Shown here: positions 29,192-37,653 of the stretch, in pieces
How positions within the stretch are numbered: the stretch's first letter is position 1
How the letters are laid out: the number at the start of each line of letters is the position of its first letter
NCBI GenBank assembly: GCA_902532595.1
Contig: CACAIN010000001.1
Location: forward strand, 1-46,942
Length of the DNA: 46,942 nucleotides
Source of the DNA: an uncultured Pelagibacteraceae bacterium
GTDB taxonomy: Bacteria; Pseudomonadota; Alphaproteobacteria; Pelagibacterales; Pelagibacteraceae
Direction of reading: 5' to 3'
Made by a program: the position numbers and the translations under genes
Notes under the pieces: generated by a model
Seen by the model: only the letters and a program-made list of their open reading frames with translations
Database searches by the model: none
What the model was told of the DNA's origin: nothing

Positions 29192-30248
29192 TTACGTAAT
29201 AATTGGAGGTGGGTGTGCGGGCTTATCTTTAGCTTATGAGCTTGAAATTAATAATAAACTTAAAGATAAAACCTTAGCTATAATTGAGCCTCGAGAAGAA
29301 TATAAAAGAGATAAAACTTGGTCTTTCTGGAAAGTTTTTGACCATAATTTTGAAGATTGTGTAATTAAAAGTTGGAATAATTTTACTATAAATACTTCGG
29401 AAAAATCTCATGAATTAATTACAGATAAATTTCCTTATCAAAGTATTGATAGTGGAAAATTCTACAAAAAGATTAATTCAAAACTTTTGACTAATTCAAA
29501 TGTAAAATTTTTTAAAAATATTAGTGAAATAAATTCAGAACACTCGATTATTTTTAATAGCGTGTTCGAAGGTGAACTTGATAAATCCCGATTATGGCAA
29601 CATTTTCAAGGTGTTGAAATAGAAACATCAAAAGATATTTTTGACGATGAAATTTTAAATTTAATGGATTTTAACTGCGATCAAAGAAACGATGTACATT
29701 TTTTTTACACTTTGCCCTTTAGTAAAAATAAAGCATTGATTGAAACAACTTGGATCTCAGATTTAGAGAATCAAAGTCTTATGGATTATGATTTACAAAT
29801 AGAAAACTATATAAAAAATAATTTAAGGATAAAAAATTATAAAATCAAATTTACAGAAAAAGGTGCTATACCTTTATTTTATCCATCTATCAAAAAAAAT
29901 AGTAGAATGATTAATATTGGTTCTGCAGGTGGAATGACTAGATTAAGTACTGGATATACTTTTTTAAACATCCAAGAACATAGTAGATATATTTTAAAAA
30001 ATATTCATAAAATTGAAAAAATTAATCAATTCAGTTTGGGATCAAAATATAAATTACTTGATAATATTTTCTTAAAAGTTCTTGAAAGCAACCCAGAAAA
30101 AATGCCAGATATTTTTTTTAAAATGTTTAAATGTTCTTCAAATACAGTTATAAAATTTCTATCAAATAAAAGTAATATTTTTGAAGATATAATTATTATA
30201 AGTAAGATGCCCAAATTAATTTTTATAAAGGCTTTATTTAATAAATGA
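29178..30248 (+). CDS. crtY: Lycopene beta-cyclase
   Basis: FDYVIIGGGCAGLSLAYEL, RDKTWSFW, GSAGGMTRLSTGYTF; position between crtB and blh. Confidence 0.93.
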   Translation: MKEFDYVIIGGGCAGLSLAYELEINNKLKDKTLAIIEPREEYKRDKTWSFWKVFDHNFEDCVIKSWNNFTINTSEKSHELITDKFPYQSIDSGKFYKKINSKLLTNSNVKFFKNISEINSEHSIIFNSVFEGELDKSRLWQHFQGVEIETSKDIFDDEILNLMDFNCDQRNDVHFFYTLPFSKNKALIETTWISDLENQSLMDYDLQIENYIKNNLRIKNYKIKFTEKGAIPLFYPSIKKNSRMINIGSAGGMTRLSTGYTFLNIQEHSRYILKNIHKIEKINQFSLGSKYKLLDNIFLKVLESNPEKMPDIFFKMFKCSSNTVIKFLSNKSNIFEDIIIISKMPKLIFIKALFNK

Positions 30249-31150
30249 ACATTATCAATTTTAAACATTCAATTATTTTTTTTAGTTTTTGCATTTTGAT
30301 AAGCCCTTTTTATATAATGCTAAATTATGAGCCAATAATACTTTGTTTATTTTTAATATTAATTCTTGGGATCTCTCATGGATCACTTGACAATATAAAA
30401 GGGAAAAAACTTTTGAAACTATTCAATTACAAATCCGATTACCTTTTTTATTTAACTTATCTAACAATTTCTCTTCTAATAATAATTTTATGGATAATGT
30501 TTCCTAATACTGTTTTAATGTTATTCCTAATTGTAGCTGCTTACCATTTTGGAAAAGAAGACACGGTTTTTACTTTTAAAAAAAGTTTTTTAATATCTGA
30601 AGGCTTGTTTTTTTTTAAAGGCTCAACTGTAATAATTGCTCCTTTGTTATTTAAAAGAGATGCGACAAATGAAATATTTGGATTCTTAAATTTTTATGTT
30701 TTTGACGCTCCAATTTTTAGCGATCAATTTTTAATAATATTTTTATTTTTAAGTTTTATATCTTCTGTGTTTATTTCAAATAAAAAAAGTGCGAATCTTA
30801 AGGCACTAATAATTATGGATTTTTTATCCTTAATTATTTTAAATTTTTTCTTAACACCTATTTTGGCTTTTACACTGTATTTTTGTTTTCTTCATTCGAT
30901 TAGACATTCAATTACCTTGATTTTTGAGTTGGATAAATCTTTTAAAACGGGATTTAAAAGATTTATAAGAAAAGCTATTCCTCTTACTCTAGTAACTGGA
31001 TTTACTTTTTTAATCGCTATATATTTTCTAAACAATTTTTTTAAGCTTGATGAGGCTATTTATAAGGTAATTTTTATTGGTTTGGCGTCATTAACATTTC
31101 CACATATATTGCTTGAATACATAATAGAAAAAAATGAAAAAAGAACTTAA
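30245..31150 (+). CDS. blh: Brp/Blh-family beta-carotene 15,15'-dioxygenase (retinal-forming)
   Basis: Polytopic membrane protein with conserved His motifs GISHGSLDNIKGKK, AAYHFGKEDT, LHSIRHSITLIFELD; directly after crtY. Confidence 0.9.
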   Translation: MNIINFKHSIIFFSFCILISPFYIMLNYEPIILCLFLILILGISHGSLDNIKGKKLLKLFNYKSDYLFYLTYLTISLLIIILWIMFPNTVLMLFLIVAAYHFGKEDTVFTFKKSFLISEGLFFFKGSTVIIAPLLFKRDATNEIFGFLNFYVFDAPIFSDQFLIIFLFLSFISSVFISNKKSANLKALIIMDFLSLIILNFFLTPILAFTLYFCFLHSIRHSITLIFELDKSFKTGFKRFIRKAIPLTLVTGFTFLIAIYFLNNFFKLDEAIYKVIFIGLASLTFPHILLEYIIEKNEKRT

Positions 31151-32078
31151 AATTTATTTAGCGTCTCCTAGAGGTTTTTGTGCTGGTGTTAAAAGAGCTA
31201 TAGAAATAGTTGATAAATCCATAAACAAATATGGTTCACCAGTTTATGTGAGGCATGAAATAGTTCACAATAAACAAGTAGTTGAAGATTTAAAAAAAAA
31301 GGGAGCCATATTCGTAAATGAATTGTCAGATATTAAAGATAACACTAGGCCAGTAGTTTTTTCTGCACATGGAGTGCCAAAAACTGTTCCTGAAGAAGCA
31401 AAAATTAAGAAACTTTCTTATGTAGATGCAACTTGTCCATTGGTATCAAAAGTTCATAGAGAATCCGAACAACTTTATAAAAATGGTTATGATATTATTC
31501 TTGTAGGTCATAATAACCATCCTGAAGTTATAGGTACAATGGGGCAGTTGCCAAAAGGGGCGATAACACTAGTTGAAACAATTAATGACGCAAAATCCTT
31601 AAAAATTGAAAATTTTACTAAACCGATGGCGTATATAACTCAAACTACTTTATCAGTAGATGATACTGCGGAAATTATAAACTTTTTAAAAAAAAAATTT
31701 CCAAAGATTAAAGGTCCAATAAAAGAAGATATATGTTATGCGACTACTAATCGACAAACAGCTGTAAAAAAAATAGCTTCAAAATGTGATATGTTTTTTA
31801 TTATTGGTAGTAGAAATTCTTCAAACTCAGCTAGATTAGTGGAAGTAGCTAAAAAAGCAGGATGCAAAAATTCATTGCTAATGCATTCTGAAAAAGAAAT
31901 TCCATTTGCAGATATTGCAAATTCAAAAATAATTGGTATATCGTCAGGAGCGTCTGCTCCGGAACAGCTAGTACAAAATTTAATCAGAGAAATAGAAAAA
32001 GATTATCTAGTATCTATTGAAGAGGTTTCTGTAGCTGAAGAAAAAGTAATTTTCAAACTACCTAAAGAATTAAATTAA
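31134..32078 (+). CDS. ispH: 4-hydroxy-3-methylbut-2-enyl diphosphate reductase
   Basis: ASPRGFCAGVKRAIEIVDK, VRHEIVHNKQVVEDLK, DATCPLVSKVH, GISSGASAPE. Confidence 0.97.
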   Translation: MKKELKIYLASPRGFCAGVKRAIEIVDKSINKYGSPVYVRHEIVHNKQVVEDLKKKGAIFVNELSDIKDNTRPVVFSAHGVPKTVPEEAKIKKLSYVDATCPLVSKVHRESEQLYKNGYDIILVGHNNHPEVIGTMGQLPKGAITLVETINDAKSLKIENFTKPMAYITQTTLSVDDTAEIINFLKKKFPKIKGPIKEDICYATTNRQTAVKKIASKCDMFFIIGSRNSSNSARLVEVAKKAGCKNSLLMHSEKEIPFADIANSKIIGISSGASAPEQLVQNLIREIEKDYLVSIEEVSVAEEKVIFKLPKELN

Positions 32079-33047
32079 ATGGCAGTATACACAAAATTTG
32101 ATAAGGAAAATATTGAAGAGATTCTATCAAACTATACTATCGGTAAACTAAATTCTTTTAAAGGAATTCAAGAGGGTATAGAAAATACAAATTATTTTTT
32201 ACTTGTAGATAACAAAAAATATATTCTTACAATTTATGAGAAAAGAGTTAAGCCTGAGGATCTTCCTTTTTTTTCTGAATTGATGACTGACTTAAACAAA
32301 GCAGGTGTTAAATGCCCAATACCAGTTGTTAATAAACAAAAAAAATCTATCTCTGATTATAATGGAAAAAAGTTAATGATTGTTACATATCTGGAAGGTA
32401 GAGCAAAAAAAGCTCTAACGCCAGAAAACTGTAAATCTGTTGGCATTGAAGTTGCTAAAATGCACGAAATTACAAAAAATTTTAAAATTAAAAGAAAAAA
32501 TGATTTATCTATCAATTCATGGAGGAAATTATTTAATTCAGTTAAAACAGAATGTTCAAAAATTCACTCAGATCTTCCAAAATTAATTGAATCAAATCTT
32601 AGCGATGTTGAAAAAAATTGGCCCAAGAAATTGCCTAAAGGGATAATACATGCTGATTTATTTAGTGACAATATTTTCTTTAATAATAATGAATTTAATG
32701 GGCTAATAGACTTTTATTTCTCATGTGAAGATTTTTATGCATTTGAAATTGCAATTTGCTTTAATGCATTATGTTTTGATGGAATCCCAAAAAATCTAAG
32801 TTTTAATGTAACTAAAGCTAAAAAATTTATCGATGGATATAATCTAATAAGAAAACTAACAGACGAAGAAAAAGCAAATATAAAAGTATTGTCTCAAGGA
32901 GCAGCTTTAAGATTTTTATTAACTAGAGTTTTTGACTCTTTAAATACTGTGCATGGTGCAACTGTAAAAGTAAAAGATCCCATGGAATATTTAAAAAGAT
33001 TAGAATTTCATAAAAATTCTAAAAACTTTGAGGATTATTTCTTTTAA
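32079..33047 (+). CDS. thrB: Homoserine kinase (ThrB type II, APH-fold)
   Basis: GIQEGIENTNYFL, GIIHADLFSDNIFF, GLIDFYFSCEDFYAFEIAIC. Confidence 0.93.
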   Translation: MAVYTKFDKENIEEILSNYTIGKLNSFKGIQEGIENTNYFLLVDNKKYILTIYEKRVKPEDLPFFSELMTDLNKAGVKCPIPVVNKQKKSISDYNGKKLMIVTYLEGRAKKALTPENCKSVGIEVAKMHEITKNFKIKRKNDLSINSWRKLFNSVKTECSKIHSDLPKLIESNLSDVEKNWPKKLPKGIIHADLFSDNIFFNNNEFNGLIDFYFSCEDFYAFEIAICFNALCFDGIPKNLSFNVTKAKKFIDGYNLIRKLTDEEKANIKVLSQGAALRFLLTRVFDSLNTVHGATVKVKDPMEYLKRLEFHKNSKNFEDYFF

Positions 33048-33472
33048 TGAAAATTAAAATTTATACAGATGGTGCATGTTCAGGAAATCCAGGAAAAGGT
33101 GGATGGGCTGCTATTATCTTAGATAGTAACGCTAATCAATCTGACATTTCAGGTAGTGAAAAAAATACGACTAATAACAGAATGGAATTAATGGCAGCAA
33201 TAATGGCTTTAAAGAAAATTAAAAAAAAATCTGAGATAACTATCTATACAGACTCAAAATATGTCAAAGATGGAATTACCGAATGGATAAAAAAATGGAA
33301 ATTAAACAATTGGAAAAGCTCTAATAAGAAGCCAGTAAAGAATAAAGATCTTTGGATTAAATTAGATAATTCTTGTCAAAAACATAAGGTCAATTGGAAG
33401 TGGGTTAAGGCTCACGCAGGAAACAAATTTAATAATTTAGTAGATCAGCTAGCTGTATCAAAAACTAAATAG
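33047..33472 (+). CDS. rnhA: Ribonuclease HI
   Basis: KIYTDGACSGNPGKGGWAAIIL, TTNNRMELMAAIMAL, YTDSKYVKDGITEWI, WVKAHAG. Confidence 0.97.
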   Translation: MKIKIYTDGACSGNPGKGGWAAIILDSNANQSDISGSEKNTTNNRMELMAAIMALKKIKKKSEITIYTDSKYVKDGITEWIKKWKLNNWKSSNKKPVKNKDLWIKLDNSCQKHKVNWKWVKAHAGNKFNNLVDQLAVSKTK

Positions 33473-33953
33473 TTTTCAAAAAATTTTCAGCTGCAGATAA
33501 TTTGCAAGTAGCTGTATCTTTTTCTTCTTCTATTTTTTTGACTACATCATTTTCTACAAGCATTGTGTATCTATTAGATCTTACTCCTAATCCTTTTGCT
33601 GATTTATCTACTTCTGCACCAATAGCCTTAGTAAATTTAAGAAAAGGATCTCCTGCCATTAAAATTTTATTACCAACATTTTTATTTTCTCCCCAAGCTT
33701 TCATAACATTTGGATCATTTACTGCTAAACAAATTATTTTTGTAATTCCTTTTTTTAAGGCAAGGTCGTAATTTTTTATATACCCAGGTAAATGAAGTGC
33801 CGAGCATGTTTTGGTGAAAGCACCTGGCATGCCCAATATAATAGTTTTATTATTTTTACATAAATTTAAAATATCAATTTTTTTAACCTCATTATTGAGA
33901 TCAAGATAAAACAATTCCGAATTTGGTAATTTATCACCTGCTTTTATTTTCAT
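33465..33953 (-). CDS. Prx5-type peroxiredoxin (redoxin)
   Basis: ILGMPGAFTKTCSALHLPGYI, CLAVNDPNVMKAWGE. Confidence 0.92.
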   Translation of the reverse strand: MKIKAGDKLPNSELFYLDLNNEVKKIDILNLCKNNKTIILGMPGAFTKTCSALHLPGYIKNYDLALKKGITKIICLAVNDPNVMKAWGENKNVGNKILMAGDPFLKFTKAIGAEVDKSAKGLGVRSNRYTMLVENDVVKKIEEEKDTATCKLSAAENFLKTI

Positions 33954-35326
33954 TGTACTTTTCTTAAGATATAATCTTTTACCTTTGAATTAGAATTTTT
34001 AATAATATCAAATTTTTCTTTTTTATCTATATCCATTATTAAATGTGATGGAGCCACTAAATTTTTTCCAGTTGCCTTTTGAACAGTATCACTAAATTTA
34101 AAAGGATGGGCAGTTCCAAGAACAACTATATTTTCTAAGCCATTAACTTTTCTGGCAGCTCCAATGCCGGTAGCAGTATGTGGATCAATAATAAATTTAA
34201 ATTCATCATTTATATTCTTAATAATCAATTGTGTTGTTTCGTCATTAATCTTTACTGCTTCAAAATCTTTTTTGATATCTTTGACTTCACTTTGACTTAA
34301 TTTAAAAAAACCTTTTTTTGATAGATTGTCCATCAACAAACTAACCTTTTGATCATCTTGATCTACAACATAAAAAAGTAATCTTTCAAAATTACTTGCT
34401 ACTTGAATATCCATACTTGGGGAAATAGATGGTTTTACTTTTTCAGGTTTGTATTCCCCAGTATTAATTACTCTCTGTAATATATCATTCTCATTAGTTG
34501 CCACGATTAATTTATTAATTGATAGTCCCATTTTTTTTGCAATGTATCCCGCATAAATATCTCCGAAGTTTCCTGTTGGTACTGAGAAACTGATATTTTC
34601 TTTTTTTAATTTAAAGTATGCGTAAAAATAATAAACAATCTGACAAACTATTCTTGCCCAATTAATCGAATTTACTCCAGACATATTGATTTTTAATCTG
34701 AAACTATCATCATTAAAAAGTTCCTTTACAATTTTTTGACAGTCATCGAAAGAACCTTCTATTGCAATATTATAAATATTTGAACCACCAATCGTTGTCA
34801 TTATTTTGCGTTGGACACTCGAGATTTTATTGTGAGGGTGTAAAACAAATAAATTTATATTTTCTCTATTATTTAATGCTGCTATTGCAGCAGAACCAGT
34901 ATCACCTGAAGTTGCGACTAATATATTTAAAGGTTTATCTTTTGCTGTTTTTAAATGTCCATACAAATTTCCTATAACCTGCATAGCAATATCTTTAAAA
35001 GCCAATGTTGGTCCATTGTAAAGCTCAAGAAGATTAATGTCTCCTAACCTTTTTAAATTAACAACCTCTTCATCTTTGAAATTTTTATATGATTTTTCTA
35101 TTAAAGATTTTAATTCTTTTTTACTAACTTCCTCTTTACAAAAATTGAATATAATTTCTGTAGCTAACTCTTTATAACTTAACTTACTCAAGTCATTTAA
35201 TTCATCTTTATTAAACTTTTTTATTTCACTAGGTAAAAATAAGCCGCCGCCTGGAGCTAGCCCTCTTAGGAAGATGTCTTTAAAACTAAATTTTAAAGAT
35301 TTATCTCTAGTACTAAAATATTTCAT
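33950..35326 (-). CDS. thrC: Threonine synthase
   Basis: MKYFSTRD..FKDIFLRGLAPGGGLFLP, YNGPTLAFKDIAMQ, VATSGDTGSAAIAAL. Confidence 0.96.
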   Translation of the reverse strand: MKYFSTRDKSLKFSFKDIFLRGLAPGGGLFLPSEIKKFNKDELNDLSKLSYKELATEIIFNFCKEEVSKKELKSLIEKSYKNFKDEEVVNLKRLGDINLLELYNGPTLAFKDIAMQVIGNLYGHLKTAKDKPLNILVATSGDTGSAAIAALNNRENINLFVLHPHNKISSVQRKIMTTIGGSNIYNIAIEGSFDDCQKIVKELFNDDSFRLKINMSGVNSINWARIVCQIVYYFYAYFKLKKENISFSVPTGNFGDIYAGYIAKKMGLSINKLIVATNENDILQRVINTGEYKPEKVKPSISPSMDIQVASNFERLLFYVVDQDDQKVSLLMDNLSKKGFFKLSQSEVKDIKKDFEAVKINDETTQLIIKNINDEFKFIIDPHTATGIGAARKVNGLENIVVLGTAHPFKFSDTVQKATGKNLVAPSHLIMDIDKKEKFDIIKNSNSKVKDYILRKVQ

Positions 35327-35380
35327 TTGATTCTTCTAAAATATATAAAATATACAAAAATTGATATTAATTAATTTGTT

Positions 35381-36319
35381 TTAGAAAAAGCTCATTATTT
35401 CATTTAATTTAAACAAATTATCAAAAAGAATTAATAGAAAGAGAAAAAATAAATAAAATATTGAATATACGAATACTTTTCTAGCTATTAAATTTGATTT
35501 AGAAACCACTTTAGTTTTGAATAGTAAATAACATAAATTTATATAATAAATTGTCATTCCCAAAGATAAAACTAAATAAATTATACTCCCAAATCCGATA
35601 AAGAAAGGAACAACTACCACAGGAAGCATAAGAATAGCGTACAAAAGGATATTAAGCTTTGTTTTTTTGATTCCTGCAGTAATTGGTAGCATAGGAATCT
35701 TAGCTTTTTCATAATCTTTAAATTTATATAAACTTAAAGCCCAAAAATGAGATGGAGTCCAAATGAAAATTATTAAAAACATTATTACTGGCTCAATAGA
35801 AATATTATTCATTGCGATTGCCCAGCCTATTACCGGAGGAAGTGCCCCTGCTGCACCTCCTATTACAATATTCTGTGCAGTTTTTCTTTTTAACCAAATA
35901 GTATAAATAAAAAAATAAAAACTTATTGTTGCTGCCAGCAGTAGAGCAGAAATTAAATTTGAAGATAGATAAAGCATTACTATGGAAATAAAAGAGAGAA
36001 TAATTCCAAACAATAAAGCTTGCTCTCTTTTAATTTTGCCAGTTGGTATAGGTCGCAAACACGTTCTGCTCATAATTGCATCTACATCGGACTCGTACCA
36101 CATGTTTAGTGCTCCAGCGGCCCCTGAGCCTATTGCTACAGCCAATAAGGATAGAGATGCAGTTGTAAAAGAAACAGTAACTGGGGCAACTAATAAACCA
36201 ACCATAGCCGTAAATAAAACAAGAGACATTACTCTTGGTTTCATAAGCAATACAAAAGACTTGATATAAACGCTGAGGTCTATCTGAGAAGATTTATTTT
36301 TAAGTATGTGTTGCGGCAA
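35381..36319 (-). CDS. ctaB: Protoheme IX farnesyltransferase
   Basis: LLMKPRVMSLVLFTAMVGLL, NMWYESDVDAIMSRTCLRPIPTGKI, WTPSHFWALSLYKFKDYEKAKIPMLPI. Confidence 0.96.
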   Translation of the reverse strand: MPQHILKNKSSQIDLSVYIKSFVLLMKPRVMSLVLFTAMVGLLVAPVTVSFTTASLSLLAVAIGSGAAGALNMWYESDVDAIMSRTCLRPIPTGKIKREQALLFGIILSFISIVMLYLSSNLISALLLAATISFYFFIYTIWLKRKTAQNIVIGGAAGALPPVIGWAIAMNNISIEPVIMFLIIFIWTPSHFWALSLYKFKDYEKAKIPMLPITAGIKKTKLNILLYAILMLPVVVVPFFIGFGSIIYLVLSLGMTIYYINLCYLLFKTKVVSKSNLIARKVFVYSIFYLFFLFLLILFDNLFKLNEIMSFF

Positions 36320-36321
36320 AA

Positions 36322-36585
36322 CTATCCCACATTCAAAGAAATGAATATAGTTATCAGTATCATTCCTATAATTAGAATATGATTGCCTAAATCAAAAATT
36401 CCTACTTTTTTATTCTTTTTATCAATTAATTTTCTATGAACAGGTATTTGATCATAAGGATTGATCTTAATATCATCTTTCTTTTCTTTGTCATTCTCAA
36501 TTTTTAAAGAAGTGCCAAACCAAACAAAATAAACAAAAAGAAAAAAGAATATTAAAAATCCAGCAACTATATTATAACCACCCAT
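36322..36585 (-). CDS. Small two-TM membrane protein of unknown function in the cytochrome oxidase cluster
   Basis: Likely start MGGYNIVAGFLIFFFLFVYFVW at 36585, 4-bp gap after the subunit IV stop; second TM HILIIGMILITIFISLNVG. Confidence 0.7.
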   Translation of the reverse strand: MGGYNIVAGFLIFFFLFVYFVWFGTSLKIENDKEKKDDIKINPYDQIPVHRKLIDKKNKKVGIFDLGNHILIIGMILITIFISLNVG

Positions 36586-36589
36586 TGAA

Positions 36590-36925
36590 TTAAGCTCCCC
36601 CCACAAAAAAATAAAACAGTCTTGAAAATACAGTATACTTTCCTTCAGCAACCATTAAACCTACGAAACAAGCAATTGCAGTCATAGGCCATAAAAGAAC
36701 ATTTACTAAAGCATATCTTTCCCAGAACAAGTGCATAAAGAAAGCCATTATTAAACCTGCTTTAAGAAACATAAAAAATAAAATTAATGACCATCTCAAC
36801 AACCCTTGAAAATTATACCAATCGACCATGTAAGAAAAAAAACTTAAAACAAATAATAGGCCCCATATCCAAAGATATATCCCTATTTTATGAGTAGTTG
36901 TTTCTTCTTTTTTCGCTTCAGCCAT
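36590..36925 (-). CDS. Cytochrome c oxidase subunit IV-like (prokaryotic COX4)
   Basis: Three TM segments, IWGLLFVLSFFSYMVDW..KAGLIMAFFMHL typical of caa3/prokaryotic subunit IV; position after subunit III. Confidence 0.82.
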   Translation of the reverse strand: MAEAKKEETTTHKIGIYLWIWGLLFVLSFFSYMVDWYNFQGLLRWSLILFFMFLKAGLIMAFFMHLFWERYALVNVLLWPMTAIACFVGLMVAEGKYTVFSRLFYFFVGGA

Positions 36926-36933
36926 AATTTAGT

Positions 36934-37641
36934 TTACCATAAATAAAAGAAAGCAAATATAAATACCCAGACCAGATCTACAAAATGCCAATAAAGACCT
37001 AATATTTCTATTGCTACATAATCTGATTTCATCGTTGTAAAATACCCTCTTTTACCAGTATCAAAATCTCCTCTAAAAACCTTTCTTGCAAAGATAAATA
37101 AAAAAATTACTCCTATTGAAACATGAGTGCCGTGAAAACCAGTGATCATAAAAAAGAAAGCGCCAAACTGCTCAGCTCCAAAAGGATTTGCCCAAGGTCT
37201 TACTCCATCATGAAATATTAATTTTGACCATTCAAATGCTTGCATGCCAACGAATGTAAGGCCTCCTATAGCCGTCAACAAAACAAACCATCCACACATC
37301 TTTCTATTTTTTTCATAACCATATTTAACTGCTAATGCCATGGTTCCGCTGCTAGTAATTAGCACGAAAGTCATTATAGCTATTAATAAAAGTGGAACAG
37401 GAACTCCCATCATTTCTAAAGCAAATACCTCACTAGGATACGGCCATGGTTCAACTACAGAAGCTCTTACTTTCATATATGCAATTAAAAAACAGCTGAA
37501 AACAAAAGTGTCACTAAGCAAGAAAATCCACATCATTGCTTTGCCCCAATTCACGCCTTTAAAAGTAGTTTGATCTGAACCTATGTCTTCTGACATGCCT
37601 TTAAAACCGCCTGGCAACTTATCTAAATCGGTATCTGACAT
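36934..37641 (-). CDS. Cytochrome c oxidase subunit III
   Basis: FKGVNWGKAMMWIFLLSDTFVFSCFL, MITGFHGTHVSIGVIFL, LGLYWHFVDLVWVFIFAFFYLW. Confidence 0.96.
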   Translation of the reverse strand: MSDTDLDKLPGGFKGMSEDIGSDQTTFKGVNWGKAMMWIFLLSDTFVFSCFLIAYMKVRASVVEPWPYPSEVFALEMMGVPVPLLLIAIMTFVLITSSGTMALAVKYGYEKNRKMCGWFVLLTAIGGLTFVGMQAFEWSKLIFHDGVRPWANPFGAEQFGAFFFMITGFHGTHVSIGVIFLFIFARKVFRGDFDTGKRGYFTTMKSDYVAIEILGLYWHFVDLVWVFIFAFFYLW

Positions 37642-37653
37642 ATATATTTATAA

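Noticed and set aside
33502-33771. 89-aa + strand ORF
   Set aside because: Antisense to the well-supported peroxiredoxin gene
35982-36269. 95-aa + strand ORF
   Set aside because: Antisense to ctaB, no recognisable domain
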